Below, in pieces: positions 54,501 to 64,000 of a stretch of DNA of 64,000 nucleotides. Origin of the DNA: Trileptium ribeirensis (Eukaryota > Nematoda > Enoplea > Enoplida > Thoracostomopsidae); NCBI GenBank assembly GCA_030248225.1, contig JASANE010012513.1, forward strand, positions 32,904 to 96,903. The letters are read 5' to 3'. A program made the position numbers and the translations under genes. How positions within the stretch are numbered: the stretch's first letter is position 1; each line of letters opens with the position of its first letter. The notes under the pieces are model-generated. The model saw only the letters and a program-made list of their open reading frames with translations, was not told the DNA's origin and did not search any database.

Positions 54501-57500
54501 TCATGATGAAAGATTTTTGTCAAGATACTTTAAATTACCAGGTCTGCTGATGTGACAGTAAAGGCACGTCAATATAACCCTTGATAAACACAATAAAAAT
54601 GAGCCATTCGGCTACGCCCTTTATATACATAAGAATTAGCTACGCCGAGAAATGTTAAGCCAAACATATGCTGCCCCTATAGGCCAACAAATGTACGCTT
54701 CATCCCAAACATGATATCGCACAATAATATCATACCCGTTTTTCCCGTAAAGATCTCCGTAGTTCATCCATCGTTATAGAAGCTTCTGTAACTTTGAATT
54801 CGTTCTGAAATAGATATATAACGGCGTGTGAACAACATAAAGTAACAAAAATAATACTAATTATAGTCACAAAAAAATTTAATAGCCTTATTATAGTTAA
54901 GCGTACAATAATTAACAAAACAATAACCCTATCATGACAGATAATAAACATGCAACCAATAAAACATTCATGTTATCTGTGACGTATAAAATTATGTGAC
55001 AAGCACGAACGTACCACATATTCCGTACTCACGTTTCGCCAAACAAATGCGGTATGGCCAAATTCTGCATATGTTGCTCATATCACATCATCCGATGTGA
55101 TTCGAGCCTGTTAAAATTCTGGACTCTGTCGAATTGGATCGAATGCACCGTGAACACTATATATACAAACCGGTTCAGAATGTGAACACACATATACAGA
55201 CACAAATTGATATACAGAGGCGTTACTGTAATTACAATACGCGAACCAGACCATGTTTAGAATAACAGCAAAGCCAGAAATAAAAATTGACTTAGCGTTG
55301 CGACAGTTAAAATCATTCGTTGTGTTTAGGTTAGCATCCGCTTCTCGTCTATCTCATACATTCAGCGATTCGGGTACAAATCAGATTAATGATTATAATA
55401 TTAAATAGATCTGTTCGAAATCAGCGCACTTTTAGTAAAGTGGAATGTCGGAAAACGGAAAACTGAAGAAAACAACTATGCCACACGAATAGATAAGACG
55501 GACGTAAAGATTGTTAAAAACTTAAAAGAAATGGATGCAGAGTGCTGGCCCAAACTATCACCGAAAATGAAGAATGTCGTTAAGGGTAATATCGAAACTC
55601 AATTATCAAGCGACCAGAATATTGCTCATGCTTAAACAAGCAAAAAAACTTTCTCATAACTTTCATTATCTTTGTGCAGTACAGATCGATCACGTAGAAA
55701 CAAAAAAGATCATGTTTTAAGTTATAAGCAAACACGGCTGAGAAGGTAGGGCGCTTGATAGCATTAATAATATCAAGCTCAAATTTTGATTTCCAAAATA
55801 CCACTAGTAAGTCTAATGAGATTGCATAGCGTAGAATATCATAGGTACACCTACGCCTTTTGTGTGCACAGCCAATCAGCTCTCGATAGCATACGCCTAT
55901 ATGCTATATTATGTGGATATCATACAATACCGCAAAAGTTAGATCAAAACTAACACCGGCAATATTTTTCCCATGCTCGAAAACCCCTAGTGTAAACTAT
56001 CAGCCTCCCAGGACGTCACAATAAAATTAGGAATTTTGGGTCGAGGAACCATGAGGACGCCATACCCCCGTACTCACGGAATCATGGGTCGTTGAGCAAA
56101 GGCAATAGTGGCAACGAGTTTCCCATGCCAGAAAACTCTCAAGTGAAACTTTTCAGCCATCCAATACGTTAGAACAAATTTTCGAATTTTGGGTCGATGA
56201 CCCACGAGGGTTCCATAGCTCAACAATCATAACTCCAGAACCGGCGCCTTAATCGAAAAACAAAAAAGACATCGACATTTATCATTTTACTATGAAATAA
56301 AACCAATCAGAGAATAAAATTTTGAAAGTTAAGATAAAAATAACCTTGCTTCCGTGAAGGGTACTAAAATGGGGTAAAAAATCGCATTTTGACCTCTGAC
56401 CCCGGAACCAGACCTCAAATCAAAGAAAGCTCGGGGACGTACACGGCAAATCGACTATGGTGGTTCGAATGAGCCCGAGATCATAAAAATCTGTTAAGTC
56501 AAGTTATGACCGATCTCACACACAAACGGAATTTAAAAGCTTTCACCCCTGCAACACCCAATCGCCGCTAGACTACGCTCTCATAATCACTACTTCTAGC
56601 AATAGTAACATGAAACTGATTTCCTGGCAATATCTAATCAAACAAAAGCGTAAGCTTACCCAGTCGCGAGCTAAATCAAGCAATGATTGTCTGGTAACCC
56701 CTGGCAAAATAATACCCGAGTCTAGCGACGGAGTAATGAGCTCATACTCTGAAATTGCAACGCAATATATATGACAAGCCTTCAAGATAGATTAGATTCT
56801 ATAGGTACATGGGTTGTAAAAAACGTTCGACAGTGAAACTGACTGCCTAATAATTAACAAAACTGCATCAGTCTATAATCACGTAATTATACGTAATCGT
56901 CTCGTAGCTTTCAGACTTAATCAGAAGCACTGAAAGGAACTAGTGAAAACAAAATAATCTCATACTCAACGTAATCATTACTAGTATTATTTCGCCAAGT
57001 CATCCACTTTCTTTCCACGTGTAAAATATTTGGGTGACGATAAGTTACAGGCTAAGGATATTATTATAACATTCGTTGAGCAGCTATGTTGTTTTACAAT
57101 AAATAATCAAATCAGCCATAGTAATAATTTTGATTAGTTCTGTTGTTTCATAATAACAAAAACCTAATAACATCACTAGGTTCAATCAGTTAACAAAAAT
57201 AACTGTACATCAATTTCACGATATTAAGGTAAAATTGTAGTTATTCTTGCTTCCTCGGTCAGTTTTCCATCATGGCCAATTGGTGCTCAATTTTAAAACA
57301 AGTTAAATTTCAAAGAAAGAATAGTATGGAGAACCTACCGCCTTGTTCGTTAATCCAGTAAACGAAAATGTTCATTGTTCCAACCTCCGTTAGCTCTTCT
57401 CGATCACCGTATAGCCAAAGCACTTGTGAACACCCGTAGCTATGTGCTTCTTTTGATATCAATATTGTTGGAGCATAATTGCTGCAAAATGAAAGTGTTC

Positions 57501-59479
57501 TCGATACAGAAACAGATAAAAATTTCAGCTCTGCCTACGATAATAAACAGCTTATTCAAAATGAAAAATTCTGCGAACACATGAAGACCATAACGCTTAA
57601 CGCTTTTGTAAAATTTTATAGTTAAAATATTTGTCTCTTCAGTATTACGACAAACAAACACAATATGCACCAAATTATTCTTTAAATACAAATGCTTTAT
57701 AAGATTGATACTGTGATAAAAAGAATGTGACAATATAGTTTCACCAGGATTCATTGAAATGCCTTATCGTTGGAACACAAGAATGAATAAATATATCTCT
57801 GCTATAATAATTTGCGTCATAGTGCTTTACAAGATTGATACTGTGATAAAAAGAATGTGACAATACGTATATTTTCACCAGGATTCATGGAAATGCCTTA
57901 TCGTTGCAATACACGAATGAATAAATATATTTCTGCTATAATAATTTGCGTCATAGTGCTTTACAAGATTGATACTGTGATAAAAAAGAATATGACAATA
58001 TACTTTCACCAGGATTCATGGAAATGCCTTATCGTGCAACACAAGAATGAATAAATATATCTCTGTTATAATAATTTGCTTCATAGTGCTTTGCAAGATT
58101 GATACTGTGATAAAAGAATGTGACAATATATATTCACCAGGATTCATGGAAATGACTTATCGTTGCAACACAAGAATGAATAAATATATTTCTGCTACAA
58201 TAATTTGCGTTATGGTACACAATACAATGAGGCAGGAAATGTATGATGCCTGTCGACGTGTAGTCGAATCCTGTGTCTCAATTCTAGCATTCAGGGAGCC
58301 ATTATAGAATGCCGTGAAGACAATGCTGTAAGGTTTTAGATATTACGGTAGCTAATGAAAATTCCCTAAGGTCATAAGCTAATAAATGAGACGATCCGTT
58401 TCCGAGTTGTATGCGTAAAAAGGAAATTTGAAAGTACTTTACATAAAATTATATGTTGCTTTTCACCACATTCAAAAAAATCAGAAACAACGCAGCAACT
58501 AGTAACATATATGACAAGTCTAGTGACACAATTAATTACGACTATTTTAGTTGATTCCGTGAAACAGGTTTTTCCGCCAACGATTTTGCGCGACTTTTTT
58601 AAAAAAGTTTAATTACTTTGTGAAGCCACAACTAACAACACACCCTAACATTTAGGAACTATGTATCACCGAGCAACAAATTATGCATCAGCCATAACAC
58701 AGTTACCTCTACGGCAACACCTAGCTCGCTTGTTTTCACTGAGATGTCTATTTTCTATATTTCTTGCGTGAAATTTAAAATGAGTGACAATGTATATTTA
58801 TACATAATTAAGCGCGGACATTCAAAGAACTCTTATGTATAAGAAGTTTTCGCAATCGAATGAGCCCAACTGCAATGTTTGAGTAAGTTAAAACTGGACT
58901 CTCCAAATCCGGGGGCTGACGTTTTCAAGTGCCCCAGGTTCGTGCCCCTGGCAAAATTTTGGGCTCCCCCTGGTTTGCAGCCTCTTGGCCAATTATTTTG
59001 TTTCCACTTCGTAAAAATACACCTAAACTACAAAAAAAATTTTATCAGCATTTTTACTAAATTTCGGTTCTGGAGCCAAAAATTTCGGAAATTTTGTCAA
59101 ATTTGCTCTTTCTATCCATCAAAAGCGTTTTGACAGTGTTTCAGAAACAATTTTTAACCATTTTCTCTTGGGAAAATGCCCCTCTGGCAAAATCAAGTGC
59201 CCCCGGTTCATGCCATATGGCAAATTTTTCAGCGCGTGAAGAGCCCAATAAAAGATATACATTTTACAATATTATCTACATTTGTATGTAGCTACAAATA
59301 TTCACTTGAGTAACTTACGATCCCATTTTGTATCCGCCTACACCGCCTGGCCAGGCTCGAACATGTCTAGGATCCGCATAAAGACTAACTGGTTTGAAGC
59401 CTGACTCGAAGTAGGCGCTAACAGGGCATAAAATGACGAATAATAATGCATCCTGAGATTCACTAACTCCAAGCGTTGG
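51467..59479 (-). CDS. BCAT: Branched-chain amino-acid aminotransferase (BCAT), last six exons, 5' end missing
   Basis: A PLP enzyme that transaminates Leu, Ile and Val with 2-oxoglutarate, cytosolic or mitochondrial. Exons (minus strand): 59479-59319, 57481-57339, 56748-56660, 54804-54736, 53071-52913, 51511-51467. All have AG/GT borders and their phases join without a stop. They cover the C-terminal half of the enzyme. The PLP lysine is in [14 protein letters not shown]; other conserved blocks are [21 protein letters not shown] and [14 protein letters not shown]. The C-x2-C redox pair of animal BCATs is kept (CTVC). The C-terminus YGRVHKPEW ends in TAA. The N-terminal exons were not found up to 64000 and probably lie outside. 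Introns carry several tandem repeats but no other gene. Confidence 0.95.
52131..52352. mobile_element. Hairpin MITE family B, copy 2 (in the last BCAT intron)
   Basis: Same family and orientation as 39022-39252. The segment 52215-52344 is a 130-bp hairpin (TGTAGCACAGCC ... GGCTGTGCTACA) with several mismatches. Confidence 0.85.
52913..53071 (-). CDS. BCAT: BCAT exon with the CxxC motif
   Basis: 159 bp between GGTTTTCAG and GTTGGT. It encodes [35 protein letters not shown] and ends in NDIQ. Confidence 0.95.
53786..54270. repeat. Degenerate tandem repeat, three units of about 162 bp
   Basis: Shared phrases are GTTTGGTTA(T/C)GTATTGCGT, TCATCAAGAATTGCCTATATAGG and ACAATGATTTGGTTAT. The two later units (from 53957 and 54119) are similar, the first (from about 53786) is decayed. 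It lies in a BCAT intron. Confidence 0.8.
54736..54804 (-). CDS. BCAT: BCAT exon NEFKV
   Basis: 69 bp between CTATTTCAG and GTATGA, both phase 0. It encodes [19 protein letters not shown]. Confidence 0.92.
55965..56225. repeat. Degenerate direct repeat, two units of about 158 bp
   Basis: The phrases CCCATGC(T/C)(C/A)GAAAAC and ATTTTGGGTCGA(G/T)GA recur in the same order at about 55970-56055 and 56125-56212. Confidence 0.6.
56660..56748 (-). CDS. BCAT: BCAT exon with GIILPGVTR
   Basis: 89 bp between CAATTTCAG and GTAAGC. It encodes [19 protein letters not shown] and SLLDLARDW. Confidence 0.93.
57339..57481 (-). CDS. BCAT: BCAT exon NYAP to WINEQG
   Basis: 143 bp. The acceptor ATTTTGCAG precedes it and the donor GTAGGT follows. 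It encodes [24 protein letters not shown] and [17 protein letters not shown]. The split codons at both ends fit the neighbouring exons. Confidence 0.93.
57692..58213. repeat. Tandem repeat, four units of about 131 bp, in a BCAT intron
   Basis: The units start with TGCTTTA(T/C)AAGATTGATACT at 57692, 57823, 57957 and 58087. Each contains TTCACCAGGATTCAT and GAATGAATAAATATAT. The repeat ends 1.1 kb from the upstream exon. Confidence 0.93.
58925..59235. repeat. Short direct repeat pair in a BCAT intron
   Basis: CAAGTGCCCCAGGTTCGTGCC...GGCAAAATTTT (58928) recurs as CAAGTGCCCCCGGTTCATGCC...GGCAAATTTTT (59192). Possibly the ends of a small element. Confidence 0.45.
59319..59479 (-). CDS. BCAT: BCAT exon with PLP lysine
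   Basis: 161 bp. The acceptor TTTTGTTTTAG precedes it and the donor GTAAGT follows. It encodes PTLGVSES...[13 protein letters not shown]...VRAWPGG and the Lys of GYKMGS, and ends with two bases of a split codon. Confidence 0.93.
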
Positions 59480-59799
59480 CTAAAACAAAAATATTTTAGC
59501 TTTACAAAATGCTGAAAAACATTTTAACTGAAAAGATCACATCGCTACTTACAGAAATAACAAAGCGATACTCGCTGCCAACTACATTCACTGAAAAAAA
59601 TAAGTGCATAAAAACGAAAGGCGAACCAGCGTTAACGCAAACGAACGTAAACGATTGCTTTGCGTTGGTTTACGAACGAACAGAAACGCAAACGTTTATA
59701 AGTGAGCGTTATTGCGTTCGTTTTTGGCCACTTATTTCTGCGTGTGACTATCCATTGTTTGTTCGGAGATGAATACTGGTATGAATTTAGGAAATTGAC

Positions 59800-60215
59800 T
59801 AATCTCGCTTTTGAGTTTTACTAATGCCGCTTCTCAGCTTTAGCTTCCAACTAACGTATCTCCGGAATTTAAACATCAGACTAAATTCGCTGAGGAATTT
59901 CAGCTTTGGATTAACCTTGATTCGGAGTTTAGAATTCCTTCTAACATATGCACGAAGTTTTAGTCGCACACTAACATTACTTCAGAGTTTCAGCTCAGGC
60001 AAAATGACGATCTGAAGTTTCACCATCCTACTGACGTCGCACCTGAATTTCACGCTGACTAACGCTATTTCGGAGTTTGAGCTTCCAACTAACGTCTATT
60101 AGACAGTTTAGCTTCAGACTAACATTTTTTCGGCGTCTCAACCTCAAACTAAAGTTGCGCCGTAGCTCCAGCTTGAGACTAACCCCGCTACGGAGTCTCA
60201 GATACCCACTTCAAT
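59800..60215. repeat. Degenerate tandem repeat, about 35-bp units
   Basis: Roughly eleven copies of a unit of the form CGGAGTTTCAGCTTCAGACTAACGT with much variation. It is non-coding. Confidence 0.75.
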
Positions 60216-61949
60216 ATTCGGCAATCACACATGGCTATATAAACTTATAGCTCAGTCACAACCGTGACAATAGCCGGCTTCTGTGTATTCCGACAAACGC
60301 TCATCATGATCGTATCGTTGTTCCGTATTTTTAAGAGTATTCAAAGATGGTCCGGCGGTATAATGCCCATTCTACTAGAACGTCGAAACAATGCACGACG
60401 TAAGCAGCGCACAACTAAAACCAATGTCAACCAAACGAGGCTCAAAACATAGTCCCACATGCAAGAACACACAAAGAATATTAATCTTTGCTTAGAAATC
60501 ACAAAACGCAGGAAAACAGTCGTGTTAAAATACAAAAGGTATGTACTCAAAGTAGTTACAGAAATGTTAGCTTATTAAATACATACAATAAATTTTATAC
60601 AGTGTTAACCGGGAGTGGAAAATATATAGGTGAGACAGCGTATTGGGGAAAATAAAGCGGAAAACATGAAATCAATTCTTACAAGACCGATGCCGCGTTC
60701 GAACCTGAAATTTACCAGAAGTTTTGTTTATTTTTTGTTGGTGGAGCTTGTACATAATAAAACCAAATTACAGTATAACCCATTTTACATAACCTACAAC
60801 AATTATTATCGAACATACTGTCCAAATTTTCATATTTTTGGATGAACTATTCATGAATGATTTTCACCGTGAAGACTAAAGAATTGTAGTATTTAGAACA
60901 AGGAGACAGTTATTGAAATAAGGTTTCCAGATGACAACAAGGATTTGAATATCAGTTGATTTTTATCATTTGTAAAAATTGAAATTCTTTCGTAAAATCT
61001 GAAATTATCAACGCGATTCAATTTTGATCCCAAGCCCTTACAAGAAACAAAAAAAAACTGGAACAAGACTGAAAATTTTGGAAACAAAAATTTATCAATG
61101 CTATTGCAAAGCATCGCATTCGGATTTTAAATCAGTGCGATTTCCCAATTTATCGTTTAAATAATAACTTTTGACCAGATTCTGTTTTCATAATTTTGAG
61201 CTGAAAATTTGATCGTGTTAAGAACGAACATTCAAAAGCAAAGTGCTTGTCCATACTTTGAATAAGCCTTATTAACATGATAGTTATTGCTAGTAGCTTG
61301 GTAAATCGCCATGGTAGCGAATTCTGAGTGTTGATTATAATTAAGTACACAGCTATATTGAACACCAGCTTAAAAAATATGCCAAATATCAGCCATGTTA
61401 CTTGAATTGTTGGAAAGATCTACCCGCTTATTACCTATTCAGCGACTCGCAAGTGCAACTAAGTGGAGGATGTTATGCTCCTCAAAATGAGAACAATCTG
61501 ACTTTCACACGGAGCGTATGTGGGTGAGCGAGGAGCAGCAGGTATTCCGACCTCCCTCGGGCGCCCCCAGTTCAGGCACACCAGGTATGTTTCGCTTCCA
61601 CCTAGGTATTTTTCGGCAAGCCTTAAAATAGACAATTTTGTTTCTGCGAGGCAAAATATACAGTAATTTTTCTTTACGGTACAAAAAATGTCTGAATTTT
61701 TGAAGTGTGAGACTAAAAAAAGACTAAAATTGCAACGAGTCGACAGGGTTTCACTTATAATCTACTTTAATTTTGTATATTTACTGTCAATCAACTATTT
61801 GTTATTTTCGTGTTTTTCAGCCCCCCAATTCAGCTGGGAGGCCCCCACTTCGACCGGGGGAAACAAATTGCTCGCCCCCAATTCTGGAGACAGTTTGGGA
61901 AGTCAGTTCAATAATATCCATACGTAGGTACAGCATATTACAGGTATAG
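60216..61949. other. No gene seen
   Basis: Upstream of the known BCAT exons on the minus strand. I looked for further BCAT exons (motif region LYIRPTFIG) and did not find them here. Confidence 0.4.
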
Positions 61950-62335
61950 CCATCTGTATGTGTATTTTGGGTCTCTTGGACCATCTGACAACCCAATTTT
62001 GACCCAGCATTGCAGCGTAAACAGCAGCACATTAGGTAAATTGCTCTACAAAATCAGAGTAATAACACCTAAATCTATTTGTTGCGGAGATACCGTAGTT
62101 TTCGTGTATTCTGGATCCCATGTGCCCGTTGAAAACCCCATTTTAACCCAACTCCGCATGGTAAGTAATGATAACAACAGAGTACTAAGTGCCGTTATAC
62201 AGAGGGTGAATTGCTTCAGCAAATGAGATCAATATCACCCATACAGTTCGAGCAGTTGAAAAGATATTGTCATTTTCATGTATTTTGGGTCTGATTCTCC
62301 AAACTCCTTTTAATACAGATGGTGCAGCCTATAAG
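61950..62335. repeat. Degenerate tandem repeat, three units of about 145-170 bp
   Basis: Phrases like GTATTTTGGGTCTC...CCAATTTTGACCCAGCATTGCAGC recur near 61960, 62105 and 62278 with substantial divergence. Confidence 0.55.
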
Positions 62336-62369
62336 AGCCATGTAGCCATTATATTCAATTATACAAGTT

Positions 62370-63905
62370 TGAAAAAATCCTTAAACGAGATTTAGAAAAA
62401 AAGCCCTCAAATGCAACCTTGTTCAGTTTTTATATGTTTGTTATAAACTGACAAATGCTTTTTTAGTCCTGAGAATTACCGTTGTTATTTTATTCACTAA
62501 AATATCAAAAAACAGGCAAAACATTGAACCCCTTGCGGTTTATTGTTCAAAGTATTCACGTAAGAGCTTTCTTGTTTCACCCACTAAAATATCGAAAACA
62601 AGGAGAACATCAAACTCCGATAGAAATATTTTTACAATATTTTCGCATGCTCTTTGCTAGTTGTTTCGCTCACTAAAATATCGAAAACAAGCAAAACGTT
62701 TAACCATTTACTTCAACCTGAATTTTCGCTCAGCCGTTAAAATAACAAAAACAAGTGTTTGTTGCACCCCTTATTAAGTGAGTGGTACTTTGGCTAAGTA
62801 CAGCTGCAAAATCAAGAGTCCATATCTACGAACTGTATATTAATGAAATTTTTTTATAAATGCTGATAACACATTTAAAAAAGGGTTCGCCAACCCCAAT
62901 TCAACAATGGAAAGCCAAACGCCGAAAACAGGTTTTGTTGATCATGCTATTTCGTGTGTTTATTGACAGTGGCTCAAAATGTAGCTTGGTCTGCAGGAAT
63001 ATTTTGAAATGTAATAATTATAATATTACTACTGTAGCATGAACATTACGACTCTCTTCAGCTGATGTTAACAATATAACGTTAGCCATTGCTGAAAGCA
63101 TAAAAATTGTCAAAGTCAAAGATCATGTCACAAAGTTTCCGCTATAACTTACTCAGGAGGCAGAAACTTGACAATTGAATTGTGAGCCCGGGCTTAGACT
63201 TTGGGAGAGGCAGTACTTCTAGGGTATAATTTTTGGTTTACAGGTGATATTTTGAGTAACTCTGCGTTTATCCTATGTATGAATATTAGCTTTACATATA
63301 AAATGACCAGAATTTTGAACCTACGCTTTGCCCAAGATACCATTATTCAACCGCGTATCCTTCACTTGTTATTCCCCTACTGAAATAGAAAATAAAAATT
63401 ATGTATCCAATCTCCTAAGAGGTAATCCAAACTTATATATACTTTTAAGACAAAATAATATAGATTTGTGAGATTTACCACTACTATGTATTCTAGGAAT
63501 TGATGTTACCTTGCTTAATTTTTGTATTGTAGCATGTTGCTTTCATAATGATCTCTATTTTAGCGTCATACTGCAGTGCATCAATAAGTTTGTTACTTAC
63601 GTTAATGGTTGGTATTATCGGCATTTATAAATAAGATTTTTATATTTCGTAGATATATACTCTTGATCTTACAACTGTACTTAGCCAAAGTACCACACGC
63701 TTAATAAGGGATGCAACAATCAATTGTTTTTGTTATGACTGAATGAGATTTCAGGTTTGAAGCAAGAAGTTCAACGTTTTGCATGTTTTCGATATTTTAG
63801 TGAGTGAAACAACCAAGGACAATGTTACGACTGAATAAACATTTTTTCAGTTTATAACAAACTTAAGGTTCAGGGTTTTTCCAATTCCCGTTTAGAAAAT
63901 TTTTT
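62370..63905. mobile_element. Long inverted repeat element with internal repeats
   Basis: The left arm (about 62370-62872) is the reverse complement of the right arm (about 63612-63905), with shared blocks such as GTTTGTTATAAACTGA and GGTACTTTGGCTAAGTACAG. The left arm is longer because it holds extra copies of a unit of about 90 bp with the phrase CACTAAAATATCGAAAACA (62500, 62585, 62675); the right arm keeps one. The loop contains a decayed retropepsin-like segment. Confidence 0.75.
62935..63240 (+). pseudogene. Decayed retropepsin-like fragment
   Basis: FRVFIDSGSKCSLV (near 62950) resembles a retroviral-type aspartic protease active site (D-S/T-G). After frameshifts come ITLAIAES and, near 63205-63235, EAVLLGYNFW, like the LLG-x-[DN]-[FW] block that closes such proteases. 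Spacing and order fit one small protease domain. At least two frameshifts and a stop break it. It is probably a remnant of a retrotransposon trapped in the inverted repeat. Confidence 0.4.
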
Positions 63906-64000
63906 CTAATTTGTTTTTTGTGATTTTTCTTGAGCCATACACGCAACAAGAGAAGACTTCTAAACAACTCAGCACATGACGATTTTTACGAAATAATCAA

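Noticed and set aside
55435..55637. A 65-codon Lys-rich open stretch in a BCAT intron
   Set aside because: No ATG at a sensible place, no splice borders and no recognised domain; possibly an old fragment but unsupported.
58230..58307. Possible extra BCAT exon upstream of 57481
   Set aside because: Exons 59479-59319 and 57481-57339 already join in phase within the K-M-G-S/N-Y-A-P block, leaving no missing residues.

Overview
This is animal nuclear DNA: an invertebrate metazoan, clade not determinable from the window. It is A+T-rich and gene-poor. It carries one intron-containing host gene with standard GT/AG splice sites and standard stops, at least two Ty3/gypsy LTR retrotransposons, a hAT DNA transposon, several miniature inverted-repeat elements, and many tandem repeats. 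A flatworm would fit the CsRn1-type retrotransposon, but that clade also occurs in other animals. Nothing bacterial was seen (no operons, no CRISPR).

Layout. 1-1284: unique DNA with a 72-bp tandem repeat. 1286-1584 plus 27795-27926: the two halves of an inverted-repeat element split by a giant LTR retrotransposon at 1585-27794 (26.2 kb, 3.67-kb LTRs, 4-bp target duplication CCTA). On the + strand the giant element carries gag, two unrecognised ORFs, an F-like envelope glycoprotein placed upstream of and in frame with protease-RT-RNase H-integrase, a Ser/Thr/Pro-rich tail, and two tandem GC-rich paralogous genes that each read as a NADAR domain followed by a degenerate SGNH-hydrolase-like domain. 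This copy has about ten stops or frameshifts. That load fits decay since insertion, given about 1-2% LTR divergence by eye.

28290-29345 is a minisatellite of 30-bp hairpin units. 29-45 kb is a repeat field with no confident gene: three copies of a 0.2-kb MITE (29430, 34317, 43290), a 2.0-kb hAT element with perfect 8-bp target duplications (31318-33357), a 212-bp tandem duplication, a 2-kb long inverted repeat (36649-38626) and hairpin elements.

45022-50351 (minus strand) is a CsRn1-clade Ty3/gypsy element with nearly identical 278-bp LTRs. Its Gag is preceded by a leader peptide ending in a canonical 2A ribosome-skipping motif, and its integrase carries a C-terminal PWWP-like chromatin-reader domain.

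51467-59479 (minus strand) holds the last six exons of a host branched-chain amino-acid aminotransferase gene, with consistent splice phases. Its earlier exons were not found and probably lie beyond the window. 61.9-63.9 kb holds degenerate repeats and a long inverted repeat enclosing a decayed retropepsin fragment.

How the parts relate: the giant element looks like an endogenous retrovirus-like agent (Gag with zinc knuckle and PPxY motif, class I-type fusion glycoprotein, complete Pol) that also carries two NADAR-containing genes, each starting right after a splice-acceptor-like sequence. The smaller element pairs 2A-based translation with a possible histone-mark-guided integrase and sits about 1.1 kb downstream of the host gene's stop codon.
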